DNA from: Atherix ibis
Lineage: Eukaryota > Arthropoda > Insecta > Diptera > Athericidae
Assembly: GCA_958298945.1 (NCBI GenBank)
Contig: OY282605.1
Span: forward strand, 123,810,267 to 123,874,266
Reading direction: 5' to 3'
DNA length: 64,000 nucleotides
The stretch's first letter is position 1, and every line of letters starts with the position of its first letter. The position numbers and the translations under genes were made by a program. Below, in pieces: positions 38,744-50,560 of the stretch. The notes under the pieces are model-generated. The model searched no databases, had not been told where the DNA came from, and saw only the letters and a list, made by a program, of their open reading frames with translations.

Positions 38744-40430
38744 GGTTCGACTCAATTATCGATAATTTGTTGATTGATTTACCAAGCCAAGCATCATCGA
38801 TTGTCTTAAAATTAGCTACATGCATTCAGTGTTATCTGAGCAGGCACAGTAGTCAGGATTCAGCTTATCTCTATGCTATGCATCCGTAACTCAGTACACA
38901 TAGTAGCAACAGATGGCTGCATATCAAGGCCCACCTGGGATGGCTAACGATGACCGAATTAAACTGGAGGATGTATTAAACCATCTACTTTCTATAGTTA
39001 AATGTCTGCGAACGATTGTTTGGCATCTGGAAGGATGAGAAATGCATAGAATCCATTGAATAAGCTTTACACAATTACTTCCGGGACCCAGAAAGGACAA
39101 TAAATAGATTCCTATTAAGTGCAACACCTCTAAGTAGCTATAACTAGTCTAATCTAAAATTACTCCTATAATGTGTTAGATTCAATGTTTCTAGTTAATA
39201 TTTGATATTCAGTGGATATCAAACACTTGCCACATTGCAGTCACATTACATAAATTTAACACAATGTATGAAAATTTGAGGATCATGAAAGGCTTAAATC
39301 GGATTAATTAACATCATCAAGTCAGAAACGCGTAAATCGACTTAATTGCTTCATAATTTTCTATTTATTTTAATTCTAATACCATGAAACTCGAAGTGTT
39401 TTGATATCCACTGAACAGTTGTTTAAGAGCAAAGTGCATCGACATCTCTCTCTTTATCTCTCCTAATACTTTCCATACGTGCGATGTACGATAACATTGT
39501 AAGGATAGAATAAAAAGTTCCACTTACCTTACTAGGTGAATAGTGAGGACTGGGGAACCACATGAATCCCCTTTTTCCACATGAATCCAGTGGAATATTC
39601 AACTGTAGCCAATGTTCGATCTGACGCGCTCAGCCCTTTTTCTTAGCGTTTTCATAACTTCTTTATAAAAAACTTTATTGACAGTTTAAGGCATCAGAGC
39701 CGTCATTCGTTTCGCATTATTTTCAATCGTTCAAGTTGACAGCTTCTTTACGCGAAGTATGTTTTCTTCGGTCACTGGTATACTCATCCAATAAGAAAAT
39801 AACCAGTCAAAAACTTCAAATGTAAATAAATCCAAAAAAAATTTTAGGGCCGTTTTTAATTGCATTTTGTTAAAGATTAAACAAAATAATTTAAAGTTAA
39901 AAAATACCACATCTTTATTAAAAATAATTTTTTTAACTTTTAATAAACTCAAAAGTTGGTTAAATCTTTTTGTATTTTCTTGCTAATATCTACAGTATTT
40001 TGCGTCAGTAAAGTTTTTATTTCTTTCATGTATTATTTTTAAATATTTTGATTTGAACTTAAAGAAATCATTATTGATAAAATCTAAATAATTTAAAATA
40101 TTTAAAGACAGAATTTTACAAATATTTTAAACCACTTATAAAGATAAAATTAAAATATCAATAATTTGCAGCGAAATATTGTTTTCATTATTTAAAGTTT
40201 AATTATTTTTGTACCAATAATTTGAAAAATAATGAAATGAAAGCCTATGCAAACCGGCAGGAAAAATTAAGTTAAAATAAAAATTTTCCAATGAAAAGAG
40301 TCCACATGTTTAGATCCCTAGTAGGTTTTAACTATTTAGTACCATAATAATAATGCTATAGATGTATAGAGGTTAATATTATTTTTAAGCTATATTCAAT
40401 GCTTTTTATTTATATCTAATAAATATAAAT
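38744..40430 (+). repeat. Array unit, copy 3
   Basis: Full length. It is nearly identical to copy 4. With copy 4 it shares the junction palindrome AATTATCGATAATT, where copy 2 has CAATTGTCGATAATT. Confidence 0.95.
38913..39038 (+). CDS. Short ORF in array unit 3, function unknown
   Basis: Same 41-codon frame as units 1 and 2, without visible substitution. Confidence 0.4.
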   Translation: MAAYQGPPGMANDDRIKLEDVLNHLLSIVKCLRTIVWHLEG

Positions 40431-42105
40431 GGTTCGACTCAATTATCGATAATTTGTTGATTGATTTACCAAGCCAAGCATCATCGATTGTCTTAAAATT
40501 AGCTACATGCATTCAGTGTTATCTGAGCAGGCACAGTAGTCAGGATTCAGCTTATCTCTATGCTATGCATCCGTAACTCAGTACACATAGTAGCAACAGA
40601 TGGCTGCATATCAAGGCCCACCTGGGATGGCTAACGATGACCGAATTAAACTGGAGGATGTATTAAACCATCTACTTTCTATAGTTAAATGTCTGCGAAC
40701 GATTGTTTGGCATCTGGAAGGATGAGAAATGCATAGAATCCATTGAATAAGCTTTACACAATTACTTCCGGGACCCAGAAAGGACAATAAATAGATTCCT
40801 ATTAAGTGCAACACCTCTAAGTAGCTATAACTAGTCTAATCTAAAATTACTCCTATAATGTGTTAGATTCAATGTTTCTAGTTAATATTTGATATTCAGT
40901 GGATATCAAACACTTGCCACATTGCAGTCACATTACATAAATTTAACACAATGTATGAAAATTTGAGGATCATGAAAGGCTTAAATCGGATTAATTAACA
41001 TCATCAAGTCAGAAACGCGTAAATCGACTTAATTGCTTCATAATTTTCTATTTATTTTAATTCTAATACCATGAAACTCGAAGTGTTTTGATATCCACTG
41101 AACAGTTGTTTAAGAGCAAAGTGCATCGACATCTCTCTCTTTATCTCTCCTAATACTTTCCATACGTGCGATGTACGATAACATTGTAAGGATAGAATAA
41201 AAAGTTCCACTTACCTTACTAGGTGAATAGTGAGGACTGGGGAACCACATGAATCCCCTTTTTCCACATGAATCCAGTGGAATATTCAACTGTAGCCAAT
41301 GTTCGATCTGACGCGCTCAGCCCTTTTTCTTAGCGTTTTCATAACTTCTTTATAAAAAACTTTATTGACAGTTTAAGGCATCAGAGCCGTCATTCGTTTC
41401 GCATTATTTTCAATCGTTCAAGTTGACAGCTTCTTTACGCGAAGTATGTTTTCTTCGGTCACTGGTATACTCATCCAATAAGAAAATAACCAGTCAAAAA
41501 CTTCAAATGTAAATAAATCCAAAAAAAATTTTAGGGCCGTTTTTAATTGCATTTTGTTAAAGATTAAACAAAATAATTTAAAGTTAAAAAATACCACATC
41601 TTTATTAAAAATAATTTTTTTAACTTTTAATAAACTCAAAAGTTGGTTAAATCTTTTTGTATTTTCTTGCTAATATCTACAGTATTTTGCGTCAGTAAAG
41701 TTTTTATTTCTTTCATGTATTATTTTTAAATATTTTGATTTGAACTTAAAGAAATCATTATTGATAAAATCTAAATAATTTAAAATATTTAAAGACAGAA
41801 TTTTACAAATATTTTAAACCACTTATAAAGATAAAATTAAAATATCAATAATTTGCAGCGAAATATTGTTTTCATTATTTAAAGTTTAATTATTTTTGTA
41901 CCAATAATTTGAAAAATAATGAAATGAAAGCCTATGCAAACCGGCAGGAAAAATTAAGTTAAAATAAAAATTTTCCAATGAAAAGAGTCCACATTTTTAG
42001 ATCCCTAGTAGGTTTTAACTATTTAGTACCATAATAATAATGCTATAGATGTATAGAGATTAATATTATTTTTAAGCTATATTCAATTCTTTTTATTTAT
42101 ATCTA
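40431..42105 (+). repeat. Array unit, copy 4 (right-truncated)
   Basis: It is collinear with the other units until TATATCTA at 42105, about 12 bp short of a full unit. Its last part carries AGAGATT as in copy 1 rather than AGAGGTT of copies 2 and 3, as expected if the outer edge of the array predates the internal expansion. Confidence 0.93.
40600..40725 (+). CDS. Short ORF in array unit 4, function unknown
   Basis: Same 41-codon frame as the other units, without visible substitution. Confidence 0.4.
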   Translation: MAAYQGPPGMANDDRIKLEDVLNHLLSIVKCLRTIVWHLEG

Positions 42106-43084
42106 TAAGAATTTTCTGTATTCTTTATTGGTAAATACAATTTTTTTCCCTTAAAATAACAATCAATTTATCCTTTAAAGATTTAACGATATTTCTATAT
42201 TTGATATAATATTTATAAAACATATATATTAAAATTTGTGTTCATTCAAGTCTAAATAGAATCGACGAATGAATTTATTGTCCTTTGTACTAGAGGAGCT
42301 TGATTGAAATTGCAACGTTGACAGAGAAAACAATTTATCCCAAAAGAGATACTATCGCTCCAACGACGGGAAGTCAACTTCGATGATGATTCTGTCTTTG
42401 TCCAGGCAATCAATCTAAAAGTATCGCACTGTCGTGTATTGATTTCGATTCCCGATATTACTCACTTGAGATATCACATTCGGAACTATGTAGGGAGTGA
42501 ATATCTGTCTTTGATAGCAAGCTGTTGATTTGTGCAATGTGACCGATAATTGGTGGCATCTACACAATACTAAATACTATACAGGCCGGCTCCAATCGAA
42601 TCAATATTGATTAGTTAAGGTGAATGCAACTAAAGGGAATAAATGGAATCTTTGAAAGTGAGTTTTTATTGTCAGCCTCAAGGACAATACACATGACTGA
42701 ATCTGGTCGCATATCTTAAAAAGCAAAAATATATACAATATTTGTAAGAGCCTATTTCGAAATAATCTACATTTTGAGTTACAGTTTTATTAAAAAATAG
42801 TGTCCCAGTCGATCATGGCCTTTTACCGAAGAGTTATCTCTGATGTTGGAATTTCGATTAATATACAATCTGCAACACAGTTAATAAAACATTCTAAATT
42901 AATGTCCTTGTTGAAGTTGATTGTCTCATTTTCATATTTATTATCATTTAATTCAAATCCTCTTTATTTTCCTATTAACCTAATATAGTTTATATGTATT
43001 TTTTTAATTATGTATGTATGTATTATAGTGGCCTCAAGAAGTTGGAGAGCCCCCTACCCTCCACCAGCTGATCAGCCCTCTCAT
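42106..43084. other. Right flank of array, no gene
   Basis: Unique sequence resumes at 42106. A less AT-rich patch at about 42240-42700 has no recognised coding content. A 62-codon frame at 42800-42988 is hydrophobic and unsupported. Confidence 0.5.
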
Positions 43085-43142
43085 AATTGTGTTCAGTTCG
43101 AGATCATAATAATACTATTATGATCTCGAACTGAACACAATT
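43085..43142. repeat. Perfect palindrome, 27-base arms with 4-base spacer
   Basis: Arm 1 (43085-43111) begins AATTGTGTTCAGTTCGAGAT and is the exact reverse complement of arm 2 (43116-43142). The spacer is ATAC. No terminator or RNA context is visible. It could be a snap-back duplication or paired transposon ends. Confidence 0.95.
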
Positions 43143-43554
43143 GAATATCTTGGCCCTTAAAGTAGTATCGAATACAGCTGAGAATCGGGTTAACTAATGA
43201 GCCACAAATAGACTTCAAATTTTTGTGAAAATCAGTATTTGATTACTTAGAGAAAACACTAAGCTCTTTATGGGAAGATACGTATCTATAATAGTGATAA
43301 AACTGCTTAAAGCTAAAATTATTATTATATAATTATAAATGTACAAGTTAAATCAATTTCAGACATATTATATTTAACATTAAATATGCCATGACTCCAA
43401 AAGATTTTTTATTTTAATTTTATTGCTTCAGTATTTATCATTTACTTTCGTGTGAAAAAATGGATTTATTGAAAAAAAAATTTCAAATTTAAGCTCTGCT
43501 TTAGTATTAGTTTTATTTGTATTAGCTGCATCGGGTTTTCTAATACGCTATGCA
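43143..43554. other. AT-rich spacer
   Basis: No gene is seen. It may contain an eroded 5' part of the adjacent transposon relic, but I cannot recognise it. Confidence 0.4.
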
Positions 43555-43985
43555 GGAGAGATCGTTACGATCGTTACGATCAATTCTGAACGCTATGGTT
43601 GTATAATTACCCTTTTTCAGATCTGAACTTGTAGATTTTAATCTGAACCATATTTGGTTTTAATAAAATGGCATCACAAGTAACACAACAGGTCATATTT
43701 TAGCTTTATTGAATGAAATTTTCCAAAAACGCGTAACTTCGAGATTTAGTGATGGAAATTTGCCTATAAGATCGCTACGATTTGATACTTTTACACTTTT
43801 ATTTATGATATAAATCATGTATACTCTATACATCAAGTAATTGCCAAATAAAAGTTCGAAATATGGGAACAAGTCATCAAAAATTTCCTCAAAAGTTTTA
43901 AGTTCTGCAAGCAGTCTCGTAATAGTCATTCAAATAGTGTTTTATATTTTACAAAATGGCAAAATTAAAGCAATATAATGAAAAA
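43555..43985 (+). pseudogene. IS630/mariner-type transposase relic (copy C)
   Basis: The plus strand reads VTINSERYG-IIT (equivalent of VTVNSERYR-MIT). After frame changes it continues DFNLNHIWF-QNGITSNTT, HILALLNEIFPKRVTSRFSDGN, a degraded PRS-LTP-DFFLWGY region, and the C-terminal NFLKSFKFCKQSRNSHSNSV. The order of motifs is that of the DDE domain in the same family as copy B. A 9-bp triplication (GATCGTTAC, at 43560-43581) overlaps the start. After the frame ends, GCAATATAATGAAA repeats the tail seen beyond copy B. Confidence 0.8.
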
Positions 43986-46394
43986 AAACCTTAGCAGAAT
44001 TTCAGTTTTAAAAATTTATTCTTTAATTTTACATCTCTATTCTGGAAGTAAAAATTGTTCGTAGTAAGTTTTCGCTTACAATACAAAAACTACAAATATA
44101 TGAACATATTTTTTTCAGATATATTTTTTATTATACCTTATCTTTATTATAATCATTATTTTTATGAATTCCATTTAAAAAAAAAAAAATCATCATTATG
44201 CGTTATATTTGCACAAAAGCTAATACCAAATACTGGTTGCCTTAAAAGATAAATTCTAGCAAATGTTTGTACGTACATATTTGAAAAGTAAAATAAATAT
44301 AGTAAAAATTTTAAAACTACATATGTATGTGTATGTGTTAAAGCCAAAAAAAATCAAACAAATGATAATACTGGAACTTTTAATCCTAGAAGGATTAATA
44401 CACCCGACTACTTGAACAAGCGATAATAAATTTGGATTTGTGTCGTACTCGGAATTTCCAAAGTGAAAATATTTGATTTTTTTAAGAGCATCATCTAACA
44501 GTCTTTTTATTTTAATCACATCTAATATATGTATTATTATACCTACATACATATGTTGAAGTTGATGTATAAATATGTGCCAGATCGTGTATGAACCAAC
44601 TAGGACCTACGGACACGCAACTTTATAGACGGTTCATATATGTACAAGTATAGTTTTTTTTTAGATATTTATATAGCAAACATCGTCTAGGCTAAACTGT
44701 GGATTGGTTGGTTCATTGGTTGATTTGATTCGTTTCGGTATAGTCTTGCTGGACAAGAAACAACCCGTCACATCTGGGCATAGAGTCGAAGCCTGATTCT
44801 TTTATGCATAAAATAGGCAGGAAGGACCCCTTTAACATTTATGTACTCTCCGAACTTATCATTCGTTGCCATATATTTGTGCATATATAAATGAATTTGC
44901 GTACCCATTTGTAGTTCTATTCTTGGTATTGATAAGCCTACCCTTTTCATAATCCAGTAGTATTTTTCATATGAAAGGGACACGATCAAATTTAATCCAA
45001 GGAAATTTACCCCGTATTTGTTATACCACTTCAAAGCTGCTACGTACTTAAGTTTCAAACGTTTCTTCGTACAAAAATTTCCGTATATCACGCACACTTA
45101 TTCTTCTATTTTTAAAATGCCGGACATATAATATTGTGCAATTGAGAGTTATGTATATATGTGTGTGTGTGTGTGTTTATTGGAACGTTTTTGAATAATA
45201 TCGTGAGATGCTCACATATGACAACTGAAGGATTTAAAATCAAAAGTATCCCACCAGAAATGAAATGAGAATTTGTAATGATTCCGGAATTCTTTCATCT
45301 ATTCTATGATGTGTCCAAAACAAATCCACTTAGCAATTAAGCGCCATCGCCATCACCAAACGTAGTAGTATCATCGCCATCATCGATAGCTTCAATTAGG
45401 ACAATGGTCGGCAGCATTGTCAATGGTCTTCTAAGGATCACCGGTTTTATATTATAACTGTTATCGTTTTCATCATCATCATCGTCATCGTTACTTATCG
45501 TCATGTCAGAGTAGTAGTTTCTTATATTACATCCACTTTGGGGGACTTGCTGTTTACTCAAACTTAATCGTTGACTATGGCAACCAATTGCTTGCAAGTC
45601 CTTGGCTACAAAACCTCAAAGCAGTATGTCTGTTTCTAAGCGAATGTATTTGTTATTTGCCAACTTTATCAATTACTCCATAACAGATTTCATTTAAACA
45701 ACCCTAAATGAAATAATATCAAAAGTGCTCAGCCACCCTTTGGCTCTCTAAGATACTTGGATGATTATTTTAATATTGATTATAATCTAACCAACCGAAA
45801 ATGAAATTTCAAAGACAATATGCTTCTCGAAATATAAAAATGTATGCGTTCATGTCTAAGTGATCATTTCAAGATTTCTAAAAATTCAATAAAATTGAAC
45901 AATATTTTATTGCTTTGAAGAGATTTATCTTCATCATCATCCCCTACCTTCATCATCATCCCCTATACATATTTTTATATTTGAATTGTCTTCCATTTGC
46001 TTTAATTTAAATGAGATTTTTGTGAGTAAATTTCATGATTGAAATTCGCCTTTAAATGTTTTTAAAACATTTTGTTTATATTTTGGAAAAAAATACATTT
46101 TTATTAAATTTTCAAAAACTTCGTTTTAAAATGTTTTTTCTCTAGAAATTATTAATAAATATTGTAGTTTTAAGATAAAGGGTTATCCAGTTTGCGCTTT
46201 AAAAAATAAAGTTATAAAAAAATACATTTAAAATTCAGGTTTTTTAAAATTTTTATGTTATTATAAAATTCATATTTTCTCATTACATAAAAAAAACATC
46301 ATATGAATGGGTGCAGAAAGATTTCTTGCAGGCATCGATTTTTCTGAGATAATGTTTAAAAGTTTTATCGTACATTACACGCTGTAAATTGGTT
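43986..46394. other. Non-coding stretch with several microsatellites
   Basis: (GT)8 lies at 45161-45176. An ATC/CATCGC trinucleotide region spans about 45340-45490 and makes an Asp-rich minus-strand frame (45337-45597) that I read as a repeat artefact. A 19-bp period duplication (TTCATCATCATCCCCTA) sits at 45930-45966. The 109-codon minus-strand frame at 44768-45097 is the longest here. It has no recognised domain or splice context, so I do not call it a gene. Confidence 0.45.
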
Positions 46395-46790
46395 ATTCCT
46401 TAACGGATGTTGGTTTTTAAGTGCTCTTAAGATTAAAAACAATTCGCGTAAATACGATCGTTTATGTAGTCTTATAAAAAAAAGTCGAACGGCGTCAAAT
46501 CGCACGATCTTGGAAACCAATTTTAATCAAAAATTTCTAAATTGTGCATTGTGGAAACTTTTATCGTAATAAAACCAAAATTTGTTGTTTTGTATGGCTT
46601 ATGGTATCGTCTTGGTAAAACCATAGTCCAGATTAAAATGTTCAAGTTTAGGCCAATAAAAGTCGGTTATGGTACGGTCATAGCGTTCAGAATTGACAGA
46701 AATAGTCTTCCTTTCTTCATTTTCAAAGAAATTCTGGCCAATGACACCTTGAGAACAAAATGTACACCAGACTTTTTGAAGGTATTAATA
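46395..46790 (-). pseudogene. IS630/mariner-type transposase relic (copy E)
   Basis: The minus strand reads CTFCSQGVIGQNFFENEE, then RKTISVNSERYDRTITDFYW and PKLEHFNLDYG in one uninterrupted frame. A frameshift and damaged QQDGATCHT region follow, then NWFPRSCDLTPFDFFL and a decayed C-terminal part. VNSERYR-MITDFFWPEL and NWPPRSCDLTPLDFFLWG are hallmark words of this insect transposase family. It lies in opposite orientation to copy C, 2.8 kb away. There is no complete catalytic triad, and stops are present. Confidence 0.85.
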
Positions 46791-49700
46791 GTTTTTGTGC
46801 AATTATTTATAAACTAGCAATGACCCGTCAAAAATTACGGCGCCAAAATGCTGCAGAGTGTCTTAGCTTTGGCGAGCCAGCCATCTTTGGTGTCGCTCAC
46901 GATTCATCCGCTATTGCACACTTCATCCATTCTTTAAAAAGTAGAATAAAATTAATTTTAATTCAATTTAATTACAATGCAATTACAATTTACAATTTAA
47001 TTTCAATAATTTCATTTACAATGAAAAGTAAAGTTACATTAAGGTAGTAAGAGTTTTAAAATCATATTTACATTTAGAGACAAAATCTGTGTAAAAGCTT
47101 GCGCTGAAAACTCACTGTTAACTACTTAATTCCCGTAACAAACAAACAAATTCAAATGTTGTCAAATATGTATATTTAATACGTCGTGTCTTCATCGAAA
47201 TTAACCGTTTGACGGATTATTTTAAAGAAATCACTTTCCAATACGACGGCAATTATATTTTAATAAACAAAATTCACTGTTTGATAGTTTTTAAAAAAAA
47301 AAAGCTTACAGTTCAAACTACAGTTCTGTATTAAACAGTTTACTGAAAGAATGTTAATAGCGCCATCTAATAGTTATTTACACATATGTAGTTTACAAAC
47401 AGCGCTATCTGTCAACATTAGTTACAAATAAAACGTTAGGGACAGATATGCGAACCTAATTATATATATAATTTGTTATAATAAAAAAATTAGAATCTAA
47501 ATAACCTTATAATAATAATGGCAAATTTAAATCTATATAAATGTTATTTTGAATAATATATATATTCGACAACTAGCAAATAACAGAGCTATACTTTTTT
47601 AACTCATGAATGGATAGCCCTGTGTATGAGCATATAGTATAACCAAAATATATGATAAGAAATAAAATTTTATCATTAAAAGGAAAAAGAAACTATTAAT
47701 CAAATAATTTTTTAAAAATACCTAATGACCAATCTGAATATTTATGAGTAATTTTTTCAAAAATAAAACTTATTCTCTAACACGAAAATGTATTTTATGA
47801 ATAAATATTTTGGACTAATATTTTCCGCTTTAACATATACGAAGAATAAGTTAAGGTATGCTATATTTTTTCGGATATTATAATAGAACCAAATAAGTTA
47901 TTTTGTTGATTAATAGAGTTTTGACTTTATATATATACATCTGCGAAATATGTGATTGAATATCAAAGTAGATATATATATCCTTAATCCGACCATAGAT
48001 AAATGCATTTGTAAATTTCATTTTAGTAAAACTATAATTTTCTTTGGATTATTTGTAAACGAATTTTTCGTATAATGCATTTCATATTTCATAGTTAATA
48101 ACCGACCATTAAACAATGGCGATTCCACAAAAGTTAGTTGATGCCATGGATAAGAAGATGGTGGAAGGAGCGCTCCAAAATAGGTCTAAGCGCAAGCACT
48201 TTAAATCGCGCAGATGCGCACCCATTCCACACAACCACCCCTAAGATGTACTCCCGCCTTTTATTTTGGTAATTCCTATTCAAAGATTTGATGCGCAAAA
48301 AATGAATTACTTTCACAGTTCATGGAGGATTGCAAAATGTCTGCATTTACGGATCTAATTGACGAATCAAATATTTCGCTTTGGTTTTCTTCAATTTGAT
48401 TTGGGGAGAAGCTTAAACGCTTTTACCAACGTTATCACATGTGCAAACTGAACATTTAATCGCACTTACTCAGAAGTTTTGGATAATATTATATTCTGCC
48501 ATTTATTTAGTAATGTGTGGAATTTTACTTATTGAGGATAAGGCAATAATATTATAATAACTAGTTTTCTGAATGGAAAATGAGAAGGTGGCATAACCGA
48601 GACGTAATAAAATGCTATAGTTTGTGTTGACTATCATCCCCTTATGAACCATCCATTGTTTGAATTTTATATTAAAATCTATTAAAAATGAGTAGCTTTT
48701 ATAGCAGAAGCCTCTCGACATTTTCGGTATCTTTTCGTGGACAGCAAAAGGACTTATTGTCGAGAAGGGAGGCGATCATGGTGGCGGAAAGATACAGTAG
48801 CTTTGAGTTTTCTATAGGATTTTCGGTACGGTTTCTAGTTTCTGGCTTTTCCACCTTTCAACCTTCTTATATAAGCAGACGTAAATTTCGTTGAACGTCT
48901 ACAATATATGCATTTGTTTAAATATACGCACATACAGATATATGTACATAATAAATGCGACCAACATATATGTGTGTGGATATTTTGTAGAACATTGCTA
49001 CAGACGGGATTAAAATAAATTTTAAAATAATCCCTGCAATGTTACTCCATGGAATATATGTAAATATCTGGTCTTGGCTATGGCATTTTCAACAACATTC
49101 TAATAGGTATTGGGGTTTATACTCCCTAACCCGAAATTGCCCTCGAAACTCAAAGGGCGGTACGGTCCGATACGATACAATACGATACGATACGATACGG
49201 TTAAGTAAGATATTCGTACATAGAAATAGAAAGTGCTCCAGTAAAGTTAGATGAGATCTGGTAATAGTATGCCTGATGCCAGAGGTAGTGAGGATAATAA
49301 ATACTGTTAGTATATAGTATAGAAAATGGTAAAAGAAGAAATCTCGTATTCAAAATTGCGACGATAAGGGCAAAACCTTAATTCCAACATACACATATAT
49401 TAAGGGTAGTAGATGGAAAAGATAAATAGAATCGGAAATTTTAACTCAAAGGGTCGCTTTTGTTCCCCATCTTTTACTTAAAGCTTAGTCAAATGTATAC
49501 GAGCATCAAAAATGTCTGCCCAAAAACTCCTTTTATAGTCGTATACAGGTACATGGGTTTGATACGAGAAATTTTATACAATGTCCATAGTCATACTTAT
49601 CGAAAATTTCCACCTTTTTAGATATAAATAAATCACGTGTAGGAATAGATTGAAAGTGCAAAAAATTACTAATTATGCGTTATTAAAATTAGAAAAAGGG

Positions 49701-50149
49701 AAAAACCCCTAATCTCATAAGCAACTATTTACATAAATGCTTATTTTTGCTTTCATTCACAGTGTTTTATTCGGAAATAAAGTAAACAATTTTGCATTGC
49801 TCTCCAAGAATCAATACACATAAATTTATATTTTGATGTATTTGTTTATTCAAAATATTAATTTATGTTTTATTAAAATAATACAGAGTAAAATTTTTTT
49901 AATAGTTGTTCAAACTTTGTTTATTTTTTATAAGAAACCACCATGATGTTAAGTAGATCTTTTTCAAAAAGTTGTTAGCAAATTTTACCATTATCCAAAT
50001 GAGATTTCAGTCCCACTCGAACAAAATACCTTAATTTTGGTAAATATTATTTATTTTTTTATAAATATAGTGATATTCATTTCGTAGTTTTTAAAATAGA
50101 GTCCTGTTATTTAAAGCTGTCAAAAATTAAAAAAAAAAACCTTCTTACG
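46791..50149. other. Non-coding stretch with (GATAC)n pentamer tract
   Basis: At 49160-49200 there are about eight copies of a GATAC pentamer with slight variation. At about 47355-47420 the words AGCGCCATCTAATAG and AGCGCTATCTGTC occur in direct orientation. Less AT-rich patches at 48.1-48.9 and 49.0-49.6 kb hold only short unrecognised frames (for example 48134-48316 minus, 48688-48894 plus). Confidence 0.45.
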
Positions 50150-50560
50150 AATGAGGCGATTCTGTCACAGCCACGTATCGTGCTTTAAGAGGAGATTATT
50201 TTCTTCAGCGACAAGAAGATATTAAGCAAAATTGATTTTCTTAAAATCTTCAACTTAAAAACTTTAATCTATACTTAAACAAGATAACACGACAAATTTG
50301 AGCTTCATCATGCGAAATGTTACCAGAACTCGTTATTTCGAGTTTTGTCGATATTAAATGGCTTTCGAGATCGTGTGATTTAAGGCCATTAAACTTTTCT
50401 TTATAAGGCATTTTAAAAAACTATGTTTTAAAATATCCACCCACCAAGTATATCAGCCCAAAATCTGGAAAACTGTCATAAAAATTAATTCTAAATGATT
50501 AAGTCCTGTAAGAAGTCTCGCGACAGGAATTCAGGAAATGTTTTATTTTATTTTATTAGT
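50150..50560 (+). pseudogene. IS630/mariner-type transposase relic (copy D)
   Basis: The plus strand begins with ATYRALRGDYF (N-terminal helix-turn-helix region word TYRALR). Further on it reads ISSFVDIKWLSRSCDLRPLN, close to the INWPPRSCDLTPLDFFLWG word of the family, followed by GILKNYV. The C-terminus KSCKKSRDRNSGNVLFY parallels copies B and C. The N-terminal segment is followed within about 100 bases by the late DDE region, so most of the catalytic domain is deleted. Non-functional. Confidence 0.75.

Larger units (their letters stand above)
35370..42105 (+). repeat. Tandem array, four copies of a 1,687-bp unit
   Basis: The period is exactly 1,687 bp: the word GGTTCGACTC recurs at 37057, 38744 and 40431, and the short ORFs at 35539, 37226, 38913 and 40600 keep the same spacing. 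The array holds 3.99 units, the last missing about 12 bp. By eye copy 1 differs from copy 2 at roughly 25 positions (about 1.5%), copy 2 from copy 3 at about 10, and copy 3 from copy 4 at about 3, all in the last 150 bp. The gradient suggests sequential unequal exchange. Each unit holds a 41-codon ORF, a 208-bp inverted-repeat element, a mariner fragment on the minus strand and an AT-rich tail. Confidence 0.97.

Noticed and set aside
44768..45097. 109-codon minus-strand ORF
   Set aside because: No recognised domain, and the region is ordinary intergenic sequence with microsatellites nearby. A frame this long occurs by chance in 64 kb.
45337..45597. Asp-rich 86-codon minus-strand ORF
   Set aside because: It is a translation of CATCATCGTCATCG-type trinucleotide repeats. 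There is no start context, splice signal or domain.
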